In this document: positions 28,185 to 37,286 of the stretch, piece after piece
Position numbering within the stretch: the stretch's first letter is position 1
Layout: each line of letters opens with the position of its first letter
Origin: Equivita sp045641605
Lineage (GTDB): Bacteria; Actinomycetota; Coriobacteriia; Coriobacteriales; Eggerthellaceae
Reading direction: 5' to 3'
NCBI GenBank assembly: GCA_045641605.1
Contig: JAZUHG010000012.1
Coordinates: 1 to 61,885 of the forward strand
DNA length: 61,885 nucleotides
Position numbers and translations under genes: made by a program
The notes under the pieces: generated by a model
Seen by the model: the letters and a program-made list of their open reading frames with translations, nothing else
The model's database searches: none
Told to the model about the DNA's origin: nothing

Positions 28185-29357
28185 CTAACTAAACTTATAA
28201 ATAGTCTTTGAGAAAAATTTCTCGCCGGGTCTTAAAATGGTTGATGGAAAATCCTCTTTATTAGGTCCATCCGGGAAATGCTGTGTTTCCAAACAAAGCC
28301 CACACCTAGATTTTAATGGAATTCCCTTCTTTCCGACCAAAGAACCGTCTAAATCAACACTGTCATAAAGTTGAACACCAGGTTCAGTCGTATAAACCTC
28401 AAGCATAATACCAGAATTTTCATTGTAAGCCTTCGCACACATTGGCAAATTATTGTAAAAAGGAATCTTCGCACGACGCGAGCGCTTGGCATCTTGAAGT
28501 ATAAAGTTATGATCATAACCGTTGCCCATTTGAATTTGTGGGTCACTCGAATTAATATGCTTTCCAATTGGCTTGCCATCATTTAATGCCTTCGACCCAA
28601 ACAAAAATCCTTCATAAAAATCAAAAGGCCCATGCTTTTTAATCCTAACAATCTCACCAGTAGGGCAAGTCTTATCATTCAGCGGCGTCATGTAACGCGA
28701 ATTTATAAATAGCTTATCATTTAAAATCGACGAAGACGGGTCGCCACTCAAGTTAAAGTAGGCATGATTTGTAATGTTGATTGGAGTTGCTTTATCGGTC
28801 GTTGCATTGTATGTGACATGCAAAGAATTATCATCCATAAGCTGGTATAACACAGTAAACTCAACATTACCAGGGAAACCCATATCGCCATCCGGAGACT
28901 TCAACTTCAAGTGAAGCGAATTAGCATCATGCTTCAAAACATCATAGGTTAAAAATCCCCAACCATAAAATCCACCATGAAGACAGTTGGTCCCGTTGTT
29001 TTGAGGAAGTTTGTAAGTCACACCATCCAAAGTAAAAGTGCCGTCCTGAATTCTGTTCGCAAAACGTCCAACAACCGCCCCATGAGAATTCGAATGCCTT
29101 TGTTCATAATCGATATAACCTTGCAAGCTATCGAAGCCGAGGACCACATCCTTGAACTCTCAAGTCCTATCGGCAACCATAATCGAGACTATACGTGCAC
29201 CAACATTAGTTATGCAAACTTCAACACCATTTTTATTTGTGATGGGGAAAAGGCCAGTTGGAACATGTGATGTGTGAGTAAGATATAAGTCTTCGCTAAC
29301 ATCTCCAGCAGATTCAAACTCAAATTTTGTTGTGTCAAGACCGCTTTTCGTAATCAT
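28185..29357 (-). CDS. galM: Galactose mutarotase (aldose 1-epimerase), cytoplasmic
   Basis: A 390-residue mutarotase without signal sequence. It has ITNVGARIVSIMVADR, VVLGFDSLQGY, GAVVGRFANRI, NITNHAYFNLSGD (catalytic His), GNGYDHNFIL, and LCLETQHFPDGPN (catalytic Glu). One TGA-Trp follows ADRT near 29160. It supplies alpha-galactose to the Leloir pathway, where GalE acts later. It is about as long as the mutarotase part of the neighbouring exported copy and clearly paralogous. The start overlaps the pncB stop as TAATG. No galactokinase or GalT is in the window. Confidence 0.95.
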
Positions 29358-30814
29358 TATAGACCTCTCAATTCAGCAACCATCTTCACTCTATCCTCAT
29401 TAAGCGAGCGCTCTATACCAACAGGATAAGTGTGAGGGTTTAAGGTTCGCTTCTGCGTTTCATCCAAACTATCAAGACTTTCCTTCGCCAATTTTTGCGA
29501 ATCCATCGTGGAAACTTTCTTGCCAACAAACTTACCCTTTTTAAACAAAGGACGCAAAAGATCAAAAGATTCATTGTGCCCAAGTTTTTTACGACGCAAA
29601 ATGTCCATAGGGTCAACAATTGTATTTGTATTGTCGATGCCGCGTTGAACATCATAAATCATATCTCCTGCTAATTTGCCAGATTCATCCACAAAACGAC
29701 GAACGTTCAGCACGCCTGGGATGGTAGTTTTTTGCGAGCTTTCGGAAACCTTCATGTGGTTTTCTCAAGTCTTTGCACCCTTCACTTTGGTAGCAGAAAG
29801 TTTATAAACACCACCTAACGAAGGCTGATCATAGGCAGTTGCAAGTTTCGTACCAACACCAAGGCCAGTGAAGGACCCGCCTTCGGCCTTAATAGATTTA
29901 ATTGAATATTCATCCAAGTCATTAGAAAGAATAATTCCGCAATCTTCAAGACCTGCTTTATCCAGCATTTTTCTTGCTGTTTTGCTAAGCCAAGTTAAGT
30001 CACCAGAATCGATGCGAATGGCACTAAGTTTCTCACCGCGCTCCTTCATTTCTTTTCCAACAATAATTGCATTTTTAATTCCCTCTTCAACATCGTAAGT
30101 ATCAACAAGCAAAATGCAATTGTTGGGGAATTCTTTTGCGTAGGCGCGAAAAGCTTCAAGTTCACTATCGAATGCCATGACCCAGCTGTGTGCATGAGTT
30201 CCAGAAACAGGAATGTCAAACAACTTTCCAGCCTCAACGTTCGAAGTAGAAGCACAACCTCCCACAACAGCTGCTCGGGATGCCCAAATTCCACCAGCGT
30301 AACCTTGCGCACGTCGAAGACCAAACTCACTCACAGGACAATTTGCCGCCATGCAAATACGCGAAGCTTTAGTTGCAACTAAAGTTTGAAAGTTAAACGC
30401 GTTGAGAATTGCTGTCTCGATAATTTGACATTGCAAGATTGGGCCACAAACTCGAAGTACAGGTTCATGCGGGAACACAACAGTGCCTTCGGCCACACAA
30501 TCGATATCAAGCTCAAGCTTCATTCCCTTTAAAAACTTGAGAAAATCCGCAGTGAAAATTGGCTTGTCATCTGAACCTTTAATGCCAGACAGATATTTTA
30601 AATCCTCACTACTAAATTTAAAATTTTTGATGTATTGAGCAATTTCTTCAATGCCACAAGCAATTGCATAACCACCTTGAAATGGATAATCGCGAAAGAA
30701 CAAATAAAAACAAGCATCCATATCCACTTTGTCATTATGAAAATAACCTTGAGCCATGGTCAACTGATAAAGATCAGTCAACAATGCAGATTGCTTAGAA
30801 TTTTGATTTTCCAT
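29357..30814 (-). CDS. pncB: Nicotinate phosphoribosyltransferase
   Basis: A 485-residue enzyme converting nicotinate and PRPP to nicotinate mononucleotide. It begins with SALLTDLYQLTMAQGYF, then FRDYPFQGGYAIACG, EFGLRRAQGYAGGI, SGTHAHSWVMAF with the phospho-acceptor His region, IRIDSGDLTWLSK, ILSNDLDEYSI and GVGTKLATAYD. One TGA-Trp (GAKTWENHMKVSE, near 29762) would cut off the last 131 residues under the standard code. With NadE it gives a nicotinate salvage route to NAD. It overlaps galM as TAATG, and the ricT stop lies 10 bp upstream. Confidence 0.95.
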
Positions 30815-30824
30815 GATACCCTTC

Positions 30825-31982
30825 TTAAGATTTTCTTAAACCCGAAGAGTTCTGCCCCGGCCTTGCACCACCAGAACCAAGTGTCCTGGAACGCCTGCGA
30901 ACAGTTGTTGTTTTGCTACTTTCGTAAACATTTGTCTTTGGAGTATCATTTTTTCTGCGATTTTGTCCGCCTCTTCGCTTGCCTCTGTTTCGAGGTTTTC
31001 TATCACTTTTCTCCCCACCGAAGTTCGAGCTTTTGCTCTTGGTTTTGGGAAGAGTTTTTACAACACCAGTGGCAAGTTTTTCTGAACCCTTAAGCTCTGT
31101 TGAAGTGTAGACTCCATCAAGACTTACCACCGAAGACTCAGCCTGCGCAGCTTGCCAAGCCTCCTTACTAATTTTGTCCGATTTAATAGCTGTAAGCGGT
31201 ACATAAACGCGCTTTTCAGTCTCGAGGATCTTTACTTGAACCGCTTCTTTTGGCATATTAACTTCAGTTACAACAGCTTCGCCATCGGGAGTGTTAATTT
31301 TTGCTTTAAGTTTTGGCGCCCTGCTATTAAATTCTTTATAGTCATCATATTCATAGTCTAGGCAGCACAAAAGTTTGCCACACATGCCAGAAATGTTCTC
31401 GGGATTAAGGGCCATACCTTGGGCTTTGGCTTGTTTAATAGAAACATGCTTAGGGCAACGTCCAAGACGCGCACAGCATAATTCTTGCCCACAAAAACCA
31501 ATTCCAGAAACTTGAGCGCTCTTTTCGCGCTCGTTAATTTGTCTCATATCAATACGAATGTGAAATTCGCTCGAAAGCTTTTTGACTAAGTCCCTAAAAT
31601 CTTGACGTTCTGGTGCCGAAAAATAAAAAACAGCCTTTTTACCGTCGTGTAAAAACTCAACAGAAATTGGGACCATGTCTTCGTTAGTTTTTGCAGCATG
31701 TTTTTGAAAAATTGGGAAGGCATCAATGCTTTTTTGAGCCATTTCTTCGGCTTGCTGGATGTCTTCGTCACTTGCAACACGCTTAACAGGTTTAAGCTCG
31801 CTTTTTAAGACCTTGAGATCTTCATCGCTGGCCTCAAAAATCTCTTTATCAAGCGTGCCAAATTCAATGCCACGGGCAGTTTCGACAATTACTTTATCCC
31901 CTGGCTTGATATCTAAATCACCTGCATCGAATCACAATGCATTTGTGGCTTTTACTGTTCTTACAGCTGCTATTTTAGTCAT
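30825..31982 (-). CDS. ricT: PSP1 domain protein (RicT/YaaT family)
   Basis: A 385-residue PSP1 protein. It starts MTKIAAVRTVKATNALWFDA with a TGA-Trp; using the next start would cost 80 residues. The core has MRQINEREKSAQVSGIGFCG, CARLGRCPKHVS, and SGMCGKLLCCLDYEYDDYKE, with the cysteines that hold an Fe-S cluster in the RicA-RicF-RicT complex of Bacillus. That complex supports RNase Y mRNA processing. The C-terminal 110 residues are a basic, Arg/Ser/Gly-rich disordered tail. It follows holB by 5 bp, the same neighbours as in Bacillus (holB-yaaT). Confidence 0.92.
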
Positions 31983-31987
31983 ATTCG

Positions 31988-33007
31988 CTATATCCTTTTT
32001 AGTTTAAGCAGTACAACATCGCAGAAATTCTGCGGGCTAATATTATACGCTAAATTCTGTTCAAAATCACTCAGGCAGCTCAATCTAGAAATTAAACTTT
32101 CCTGCTTGCTGCTCTCTAATAATTGGTCTCTGTAATGCTTGTTAAGCACCGCACAAAAGAAGTGCAAAAGCTCCTTTTGTTTGGAATTTGCACTGCGCTT
32201 GTTTTGGTCTTCGATGATTGAAATTGCCGAATGCTCCAAAACTTCGCTTAAATCTTTTGTCTTTTCTTCAAGCTGGGTCTTATAAAGGTCAACCATCTCT
32301 TTAATTTTATTGATAATGTCATTGCTTCGTTGAATTGTGTCCCAATCGGAGTCTTCATCCAAAGACTCGGCTGTCGAGATAATCTCACTATACAAATCTT
32401 CCATATTTTGATCTTGGCAAAACTCAATTGCTTTGGTTGTGTTGCCGCCAAAAAGCTCCACTGCCATTTGCGAATGATTTGAATCACAACCCGAAGCCTT
32501 CATGACAGTCTCAACCGCAAGATCATTTGGCAATTGCTTAAATTCAACAAGCTGGCAACGCGAATTTATGGTCTCCAAAACGTTTTTTGCATTGTTGGTC
32601 AACAATATGAAGCAAACATTTTGCGTTGGCTCCTCTAAAGTCTTTAAAAAAGAATTAGCAGCCGAAGTCCCAAGCTTATCCGCTTCCTTCAAGATATAAA
32701 TCTTATATTGCCCCTGTATGGGAGCCAAAACTGAATCGTTTACAATGTTGGTAATTTGCCCAACCAAGTAGGTCTGCACGCCTTCGGGTTCATAAATTTT
32801 GACGTCAACCATCGAATTATTATCAATTTGGTCGACGAAGCCGGGGCCTTGCAAAGATTTAGCTAATGCCTTGGCGCAATTCAACTTGCCACAGCCCGAT
32901 GGACCCGCAAACAAATAAGCATGCGAAGTATTGCCAGACTCAATTTGCGAGTTTAACAACTTGCAAGCATAGTCTTGTCCAACAATATTTTCAAAATAAT
33001 TAGGCAT
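31988..33007 (-). CDS. holB: DNA polymerase III delta-prime subunit
   Basis: A 339-residue AAA+ clamp-loader subunit. It shows HAYLFAGPSGCGKLNCAKAL (Walker A), YILKEADKLGTSAANSFLKT and then LEEP (sensor and SRC-like region), and LETINSRCQLVEFKQLP with the SRC motif. It acts with DnaX and HolA to load the DnaN clamp. It is usually preceded by tmk; here the preceding gene is an alpha/beta hydrolase whose last 8 bases overlap its ATG (ATGCCTAA). The 3' half is divergent, as usual. Confidence 0.9.
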   Translation of the reverse strand: MPNYFENIVGQDYACKLLNSQIESGNTSHAYLFAGPSGCGKLNCAKALAKSLQGPGFVDQIDNNSMVDVKIYEPEGVQTYLVGQITNIVNDSVLAPIQGQYKIYILKEADKLGTSAANSFLKTLEEPTQNVCFILLTNNAKNVLETINSRCQLVEFKQLPNDLAVETVMKASGCDSNHSQMAVELFGGNTTKAIEFCQDQNMEDLYSEIISTAESLDEDSDWDTIQRSNDIINKIKEMVDLYKTQLEEKTKDLSEVLEHSAISIIEDQNKRSANSKQKELLHFFCAVLNKHYRDQLLESSKQESLISRLSCLSDFEQNLAYNISPQNFCDVVLLKLKRI

Positions 33008-33926
33008 GTGACTTCATTCAATTTAATAAGTCTGAATAAACTTGATCTTGATCAAGCTCATTTAAAATTTCATGTCTGTCTTTAGGGTAAATCTCAAGCT
33101 TTACATCTTCAATTCCAGAATCTAGATAAGCTTCATAGACAATCTTCGGAGATTTTCCGAAGGCACCCACTGGGTCATCGCCGCCAGAACATATAAAAAT
33201 TGGCAAATTTGTTGGAACCTTTTCTATATTTTCTGGCTTTCTAATATAGGCAAGCATGTCAAACATATTTCAAAAACCATTTAGAGTAAAAACATAACCA
33301 CAATAAGGATCTCCCTCGTACCTTGATGCTTGAGATGAGTCTCTGCAAAGCCATTCATGTCCTGTAACAATTGGCTTAAAACGTTTGTTATAACCTCCAA
33401 TTGCAATTTTATTGATTAAAGCAGACCTGTGATGTCAACCTCTAAAAGTAGCAAGAATCTTGCATAATAGCTTTCCGAAGAAAGTCTCAACTGGAAGATG
33501 TTCGCCTGTACCCATAACAATAGCACCACTCAAGCATTCCCCATAAGTCTCAATAAATTCACGGCACAAAAAACTTCCCATACTATGGCCCATCAAAAAA
33601 TAAGGTGTATCTGGGTATTCGGCACTAATAATGTCGTGCAACTTTTTCATATCTTTGACAATTGTTTGATGCCCATTGTTTTCGGCAAAATATCCAAGTT
33701 CATTTTTATTAGGCGCAGTGCGGCCATGACCAAGGTGATCTTCGCCACAAACCAAAAAGCCGTTTTCATTTAAAAACTTAGCGAAGTCTTCGTAACGCAT
33801 AATATGCTCTGCCATTCCGTGAGCAATTTGCAAGATATACTTCGGCTTGTCTTTTGGGACCCATTTAACAGCAAAATTATTAGTCTTGCCGTCTGCCGAT
33901 GTGAACCTTAACTCTTCCTTCATCAT
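33000..33926 (-). CDS. Alpha/beta hydrolase, monoacylglycerol lipase-like
   Basis: A 308-residue serine hydrolase. It has QIAHGMAEHIMRY (oxyanion-hole HG), GEDHLGHGRT, FLMGHSMGSFL with nucleophile Ser in GHSMG, GGDDPVGAFG (catalytic Asp region) and YPKDRHEILNE with the catalytic His. Such proteins (Hydrolase_4, lysophospholipase or monoacylglycerol lipase) act on lipid esters. At least six Trp in the 33263-33440 stretch are TGA-encoded. It lies between a glycolipid glycosyltransferase and holB, so a role in membrane lipid turnover is possible. AAGGAGATATG marks the start. Confidence 0.88.
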
Positions 33927-33932
33927 ATCTCC

Positions 33933-35144
33933 TTAACGTGTGTGAACAGGACTTTTACCTATATACAAACAAGTCTTTCTCTTACTTTTATCAATTTCTG
34001 AGTTTAATAACTCGGTTGAAAATTTTACAATATTTTTTGCTGCATTTGGCTTTCGGACCTTCGAAATATTATTCACCATATTTTTATAGCGACCTTCGTC
34101 GGTGAAGATATCACACAAAACATTAACAAAACCTTTATAAGTTGTAACATGCTCTGCAACTCCGCTAGCAAGTAAATACCTACGGTTAATATTCTCTTGA
34201 GCATAGGTCTTTCCAAGCAAAAGCATGGGCAATTTTGCACAGAGACATTCTGTTGTAGCCAATCCACCAGGCTTAATTATTGCAATATCCGAAGCTTCCA
34301 TCAACTTATGAAGCTTATTTGTATATGTAAAGATTGTTATGTTGTTAGCCTTGTATTTTTGAGCTTTTTTCATAAGCTTTGTTGCATATGCAGGATCGTC
34401 CCCAACACAAATAACAAAATGAATCCAATCCATACTGGCCAAATACTTGAAAGATTCATTTAAAGTTTTACGAATATTCTTATATGGACCAGCATCTTTA
34501 GCGCCAGCAATAACCAAAGCAACTTTTTTGTCTTGAGGCAAACCAGCATTCTTTTTAGCAAGTGCCTTTGAATTAATCTTCGCAAATTCTCCGAAGGCGG
34601 GTAGCCCCGTAACTTTAATATTTTCCTTTGGAACTTTACGTGAACGCAAAGTAATGGCCATTTCTTCGCTAGCCACACAAAACAAATCACTTTGTTTATG
34701 AGGTCACATGCCTTCGGTTTCATAATCTGTCGGAATGCTAACAATAGGGAAATATTTATCCATTTTTAGACGTGCCTTTGCAGCGCTGTTTGCACAAACT
34801 TGATGTGTACAAATAACGAGGTCAGGGCTTTGATCTTTAATATAGCTTTCAAATTCCTTGTATAAAAATGAAGGCCATAGATGGCCACCACCCCACAAGA
34901 TGCGGCCTGTTAAATTATGCCTTCAAGTATAGTCGTAAATTTGAGATAAAAAGCCACTTGTAGCACTAACAAACTGGTTACCAGCCCCCTCAACTGCAAA
35001 GAAGTCCAAAATATCAACACGTTCGATATTCGCACCTACTTTTAACCTAAGAAGCTCCTCATAAATTGCTTTAGCAGCAACATTATGACCAGATCCAGTA
35101 GAGGCATAACAAACTAATATAGTTTTGTTTTTAAGCATGTTCAT
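33933..35144 (-). CDS. MGDG-synthase-like glycosyltransferase (UgtP family)
   Basis: A 403-residue GT-B enzyme of family 28. The N-terminal half has CYASTGSGHNVAAKAIYEEL, the glycine/His loop of monogalactosyl- and diglucosyl-diacylglycerol synthases. The C-terminal half has KVALVIAGAKDAGPY, ASDIAIIKPGGLATTECLCA with the nucleotide-sugar contact, and PMLLLGKTYAQENINRRYLL. Several Trp are TGA (YDYTWRHN, EGMWPHKQ). It probably transfers hexose to diacylglycerol to make membrane glycolipids or lipoteichoic-acid anchors. No Shine-Dalgarno precedes the ATG, and a TGcTAAAAT extended -10 lies only 12 nt upstream, so the transcript may be leaderless. It ends 7 bp before the hydrolase. Confidence 0.88.
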
Positions 35145-35160
35145 ATGGATAATTTTAGCA

Positions 35161-35196
35161 GAAAATCCCGGGGCTAAATTAATTTAACCCCGGGAT
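35161..35196 (-). terminator. Intrinsic terminator of ftsEX
   Basis: A 9-bp ATCCCGGGG/CCCCGGGAT stem with an AT-rich loop followed on the minus strand by TTTTC. It lies right behind ftsX. It directly precedes the putative promoter of the glycosyltransferase gene. Confidence 0.8.
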
Positions 35197-35201
35197 AATC
35201 T

Positions 35202-36116
35202 TTAAACATTTAGGTAGCGGCGCATTGCAAGAGCAGAGCCAACTAAACCTATAATTAAACCTGCAACAATCAAAATTGCATAAATGATTAAGAAAGTTGC
35301 AAGACTTAAATCAAGAGGCAACCAAGTAAGAGATTTAACCATTGCAGGAAGAGCAAATGATCTTAATACCTCCATAATTAAAATTGCAGCTATCGAACCA
35401 ATTAACGAATGAATAGCACTTTCCATAAAGAATGGCCCACGAATAAAGCCATTAGAAGCACCAACAAGTCGCATAATTGCAATTTCTTTTCGACGAGCCA
35501 AAATAGCAAGACGAATTGTATTGTTAATAAAGATCATGGCGATAAATATCAACAAAGCTACAAGAGCAATACCAACAATACGCAATACATTAGTTAAAGC
35601 AAACAATTGATCAACTGTCTTTTGACCATATTTGAGCGACTCTTCAGGTTTTGCTTGATTATCAGCAATCTTTTTAAAGTTGGCATTGTCTTTAACAACA
35701 TCAGCAACTGCAGCAACACCTTGAGGAGTTTGAAGCTCAATGTTTACACTAGCAGGAAGTGGGTTTTGCCCATCTAACTGATCAACAATTTCTGGGCTAC
35801 CACTCATTGAAGTTCTAAACTTCTCCAGTGCTTCGTCTTTTGTAGTAAAGGTGACATCTTTAACATTGTCATAACCTTTAACTTCATCCATAAATTTTTG
35901 AATGTCGGAATCTGCTGTGCCATCGGCAACATAGCAAGTGATCATTACCTCGCTTTCGACATTCGCAACAATGTTATTAACCATAATTGCGCCTATCAAA
36001 AACAAGCCAATCATGAACAAAGACAAGAAAATTGTGATTATCGAGCCAACTGCTGTCGACAAATTGCGCTTAAAACCAATAAGCGCCTCACGTAAAAAGT
36101 AATAAAAACTAGACAT
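35202..36116 (-). CDS. ftsX: Cell-division ABC transporter permease FtsX
   Basis: A 304-residue membrane protein. It begins MSSFYYFLREALIGFKRNLS, has a first helix (about 21-45), an external domain of about 130 residues, and three C-terminal helices (around 180-205, 230-250, 270-295) ending AMRRYLNV. FtsX with FtsE controls peptidoglycan hydrolases at the division site. The longer frame extends 19 codons upstream, but family length and a GGGGGTG site support the start at 36116, which overlaps the end of ftsE by 8 nt (ATGTCTAG). No TGA occurs. Confidence 0.95.
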   Translation of the reverse strand: MSSFYYFLREALIGFKRNLSTAVGSIITIFLSLFMIGLFLIGAIMVNNIVANVESEVMITCYVADGTADSDIQKFMDEVKGYDNVKDVTFTTKDEALEKFRTSMSGSPEIVDQLDGQNPLPASVNIELQTPQGVAAVADVVKDNANFKKIADNQAKPEESLKYGQKTVDQLFALTNVLRIVGIALVALLIFIAMIFINNTIRLAILARRKEIAIMRLVGASNGFIRGPFFMESAIHSLIGSIAAILIMEVLRSFALPAMVKSLTWLPLDLSLATFLIIYAILIVAGLIIGLVGSALAMRRYLNV

Positions 36117-37077
36117 TTGAACCGTACACCCCCCTATCTTGATCTCGAGTAAGAAGGCCGTGGTCAAGAGCAATAACGCGTCGCCTCATACTATTTACCA
36201 TTTCTCTATCATGTGTAGCAACAAGCACTGTTGTACCTGTTTTATTAATGCGCTCAAGCAAATCCATGATTCCTCGTGAAGTTTGTGGATCCAGGTTACC
36301 TGTAGGCTCATCACAAATCAACATTGGTGGCCTGTTAACAATCGCACGCGCAATGGATACACGTTGTTGCTCACCACCAGAAAGCTGATCTGGATATTTC
36401 TCAAGCTTTTCACCCAAACCTACAAGACGAAGCACCTCAGGTACCTGAGTTTTAACAACATGCCTGCTTTTCCCGATAACCTCCAAAGCAAAAGCAACGT
36501 TTTCAAAAACTGTCTTGTTAGGAAGGAGTTTAAAGTCCTGAAAAACACATCCAATATTACGACGAAGGTAAGGTACGCGCCAATTTTTCATGCTACCCAA
36601 GTCTTCGTCAGCAATTAAAATGTGGCCAGAATTTGGCTTAAGCTCACGAGTAATTAACCTAATAAATGTTGACTTACCACTACCAGAGTGACCTACCAAA
36701 AACACAAACTCACCAGCATAAATTTGAAGGTCAATGTCCCTCAAAGCAGGTTTGGTAGGCTGAGCAGCATAAACCTTCGAAACGTTTTTGAAGGTAATTA
36801 CAGGACGTGCAGCATTTGCATTTTCTGCAGCAACATTAACTTGAGGAAGGTTAAGCCTTCCGCCAGATGTTGCCTTATCCATGCTAATGTCACGAGAAGT
36901 TCCGCGCGTCAAGCTGCTTGCAGCGACATCTTCGCCAGAAACCAATCCACTTTCCAAAGTGCCGCCATCAGGAGTTGCGTCAAGACCGCTAGCTCCAGAT
37001 GGAGCAACAGGCGCAGTATTCCCTAGGTCATTTGGAATTGGATTAGTTGGCATAGAATTGCCCATTTCGTTAGCCAT
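36109..37077 (-). CDS. ftsE: Cell-division ABC transporter ATPase FtsE with N-terminal extension
   Basis: A 322-residue ABC ATPase. The catalytic part, from about residue 93, has FLVGHSGSGKSTFIRLI (Walker A), CVFQDFKLLPNKTVFENVAF (Q loop), LSGGEQQRVSIARAI (signature) and LICDEPTGNLDP (Walker B). Before it lie about 90 residues of Pro/Gly/Ser/Asn-rich sequence (MANEMGNSMPTNPIPNDLGN onward) absent from typical 220-230-residue FtsE; it looks disordered. FtsE powers FtsX. ftsX follows with an 8-nt overlap. The upstream gap contains a good promoter. Confidence 0.95.
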   Translation of the reverse strand: MANEMGNSMPTNPIPNDLGNTAPVAPSGASGLDATPDGGTLESGLVSGEDVAASSLTRGTSRDISMDKATSGGRLNLPQVNVAAENANAARPVITFKNVSKVYAAQPTKPALRDIDLQIYAGEFVFLVGHSGSGKSTFIRLITRELKPNSGHILIADEDLGSMKNWRVPYLRRNIGCVFQDFKLLPNKTVFENVAFALEVIGKSRHVVKTQVPEVLRLVGLGEKLEKYPDQLSGGEQQRVSIARAIVNRPPMLICDEPTGNLDPQTSRGIMDLLERINKTGTTVLVATHDREMVNSMRRRVIALDHGLLTRDQDRGVYGSNV

Positions 37078-37123
37078 TTCATCTCCATTCTTACTACGTT
37101 TAAACTTCTTTTGTGCAACCCGT

Positions 37124-37153
37124 ATTATACCACTCTTATCGAAATGCGAGCAA
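37124..37153 (-). promoter_or_regulatory. Promoter of ftsEX
   Basis: TTGCTC (37148-37153) and an extended -10 TGgTATAAT (TATAAT at 37124-37129) are separated by 18 bp on the minus strand, about 47 bp before ftsE. A TGGAGAT ribosome site precedes the ATG. Confidence 0.65.
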
Positions 37154-37198
37154 AAAGGTTTAACACATTTTACAACTTAAAGGCATATTTTTAGATTC

Positions 37199-37226
37199 AA
37201 AAAAGTCGTGCTGGTCCTCTAGCACT
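37199..37226 (-). terminator. Terminator behind the adhesin, with a family-B repeat-like loop
   Basis: On the minus strand GTGCT/AGCAC flanks the loop AGAGGACC and is followed by GACTTTTTT, a weak intrinsic terminator 60 bp after the adhesin stop. The strand reads GTGCTAGAGGACC, the same 13 bases as the start of the repeat copy at 52310 near the nuclease gene. Confidence 0.6.
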
Positions 37227-37286
37227 ACTCCATTTTAGCTTTATCTTTTCTTTAAAACTCCGCAAAACGAAGGGGTAGCAAGCCTG

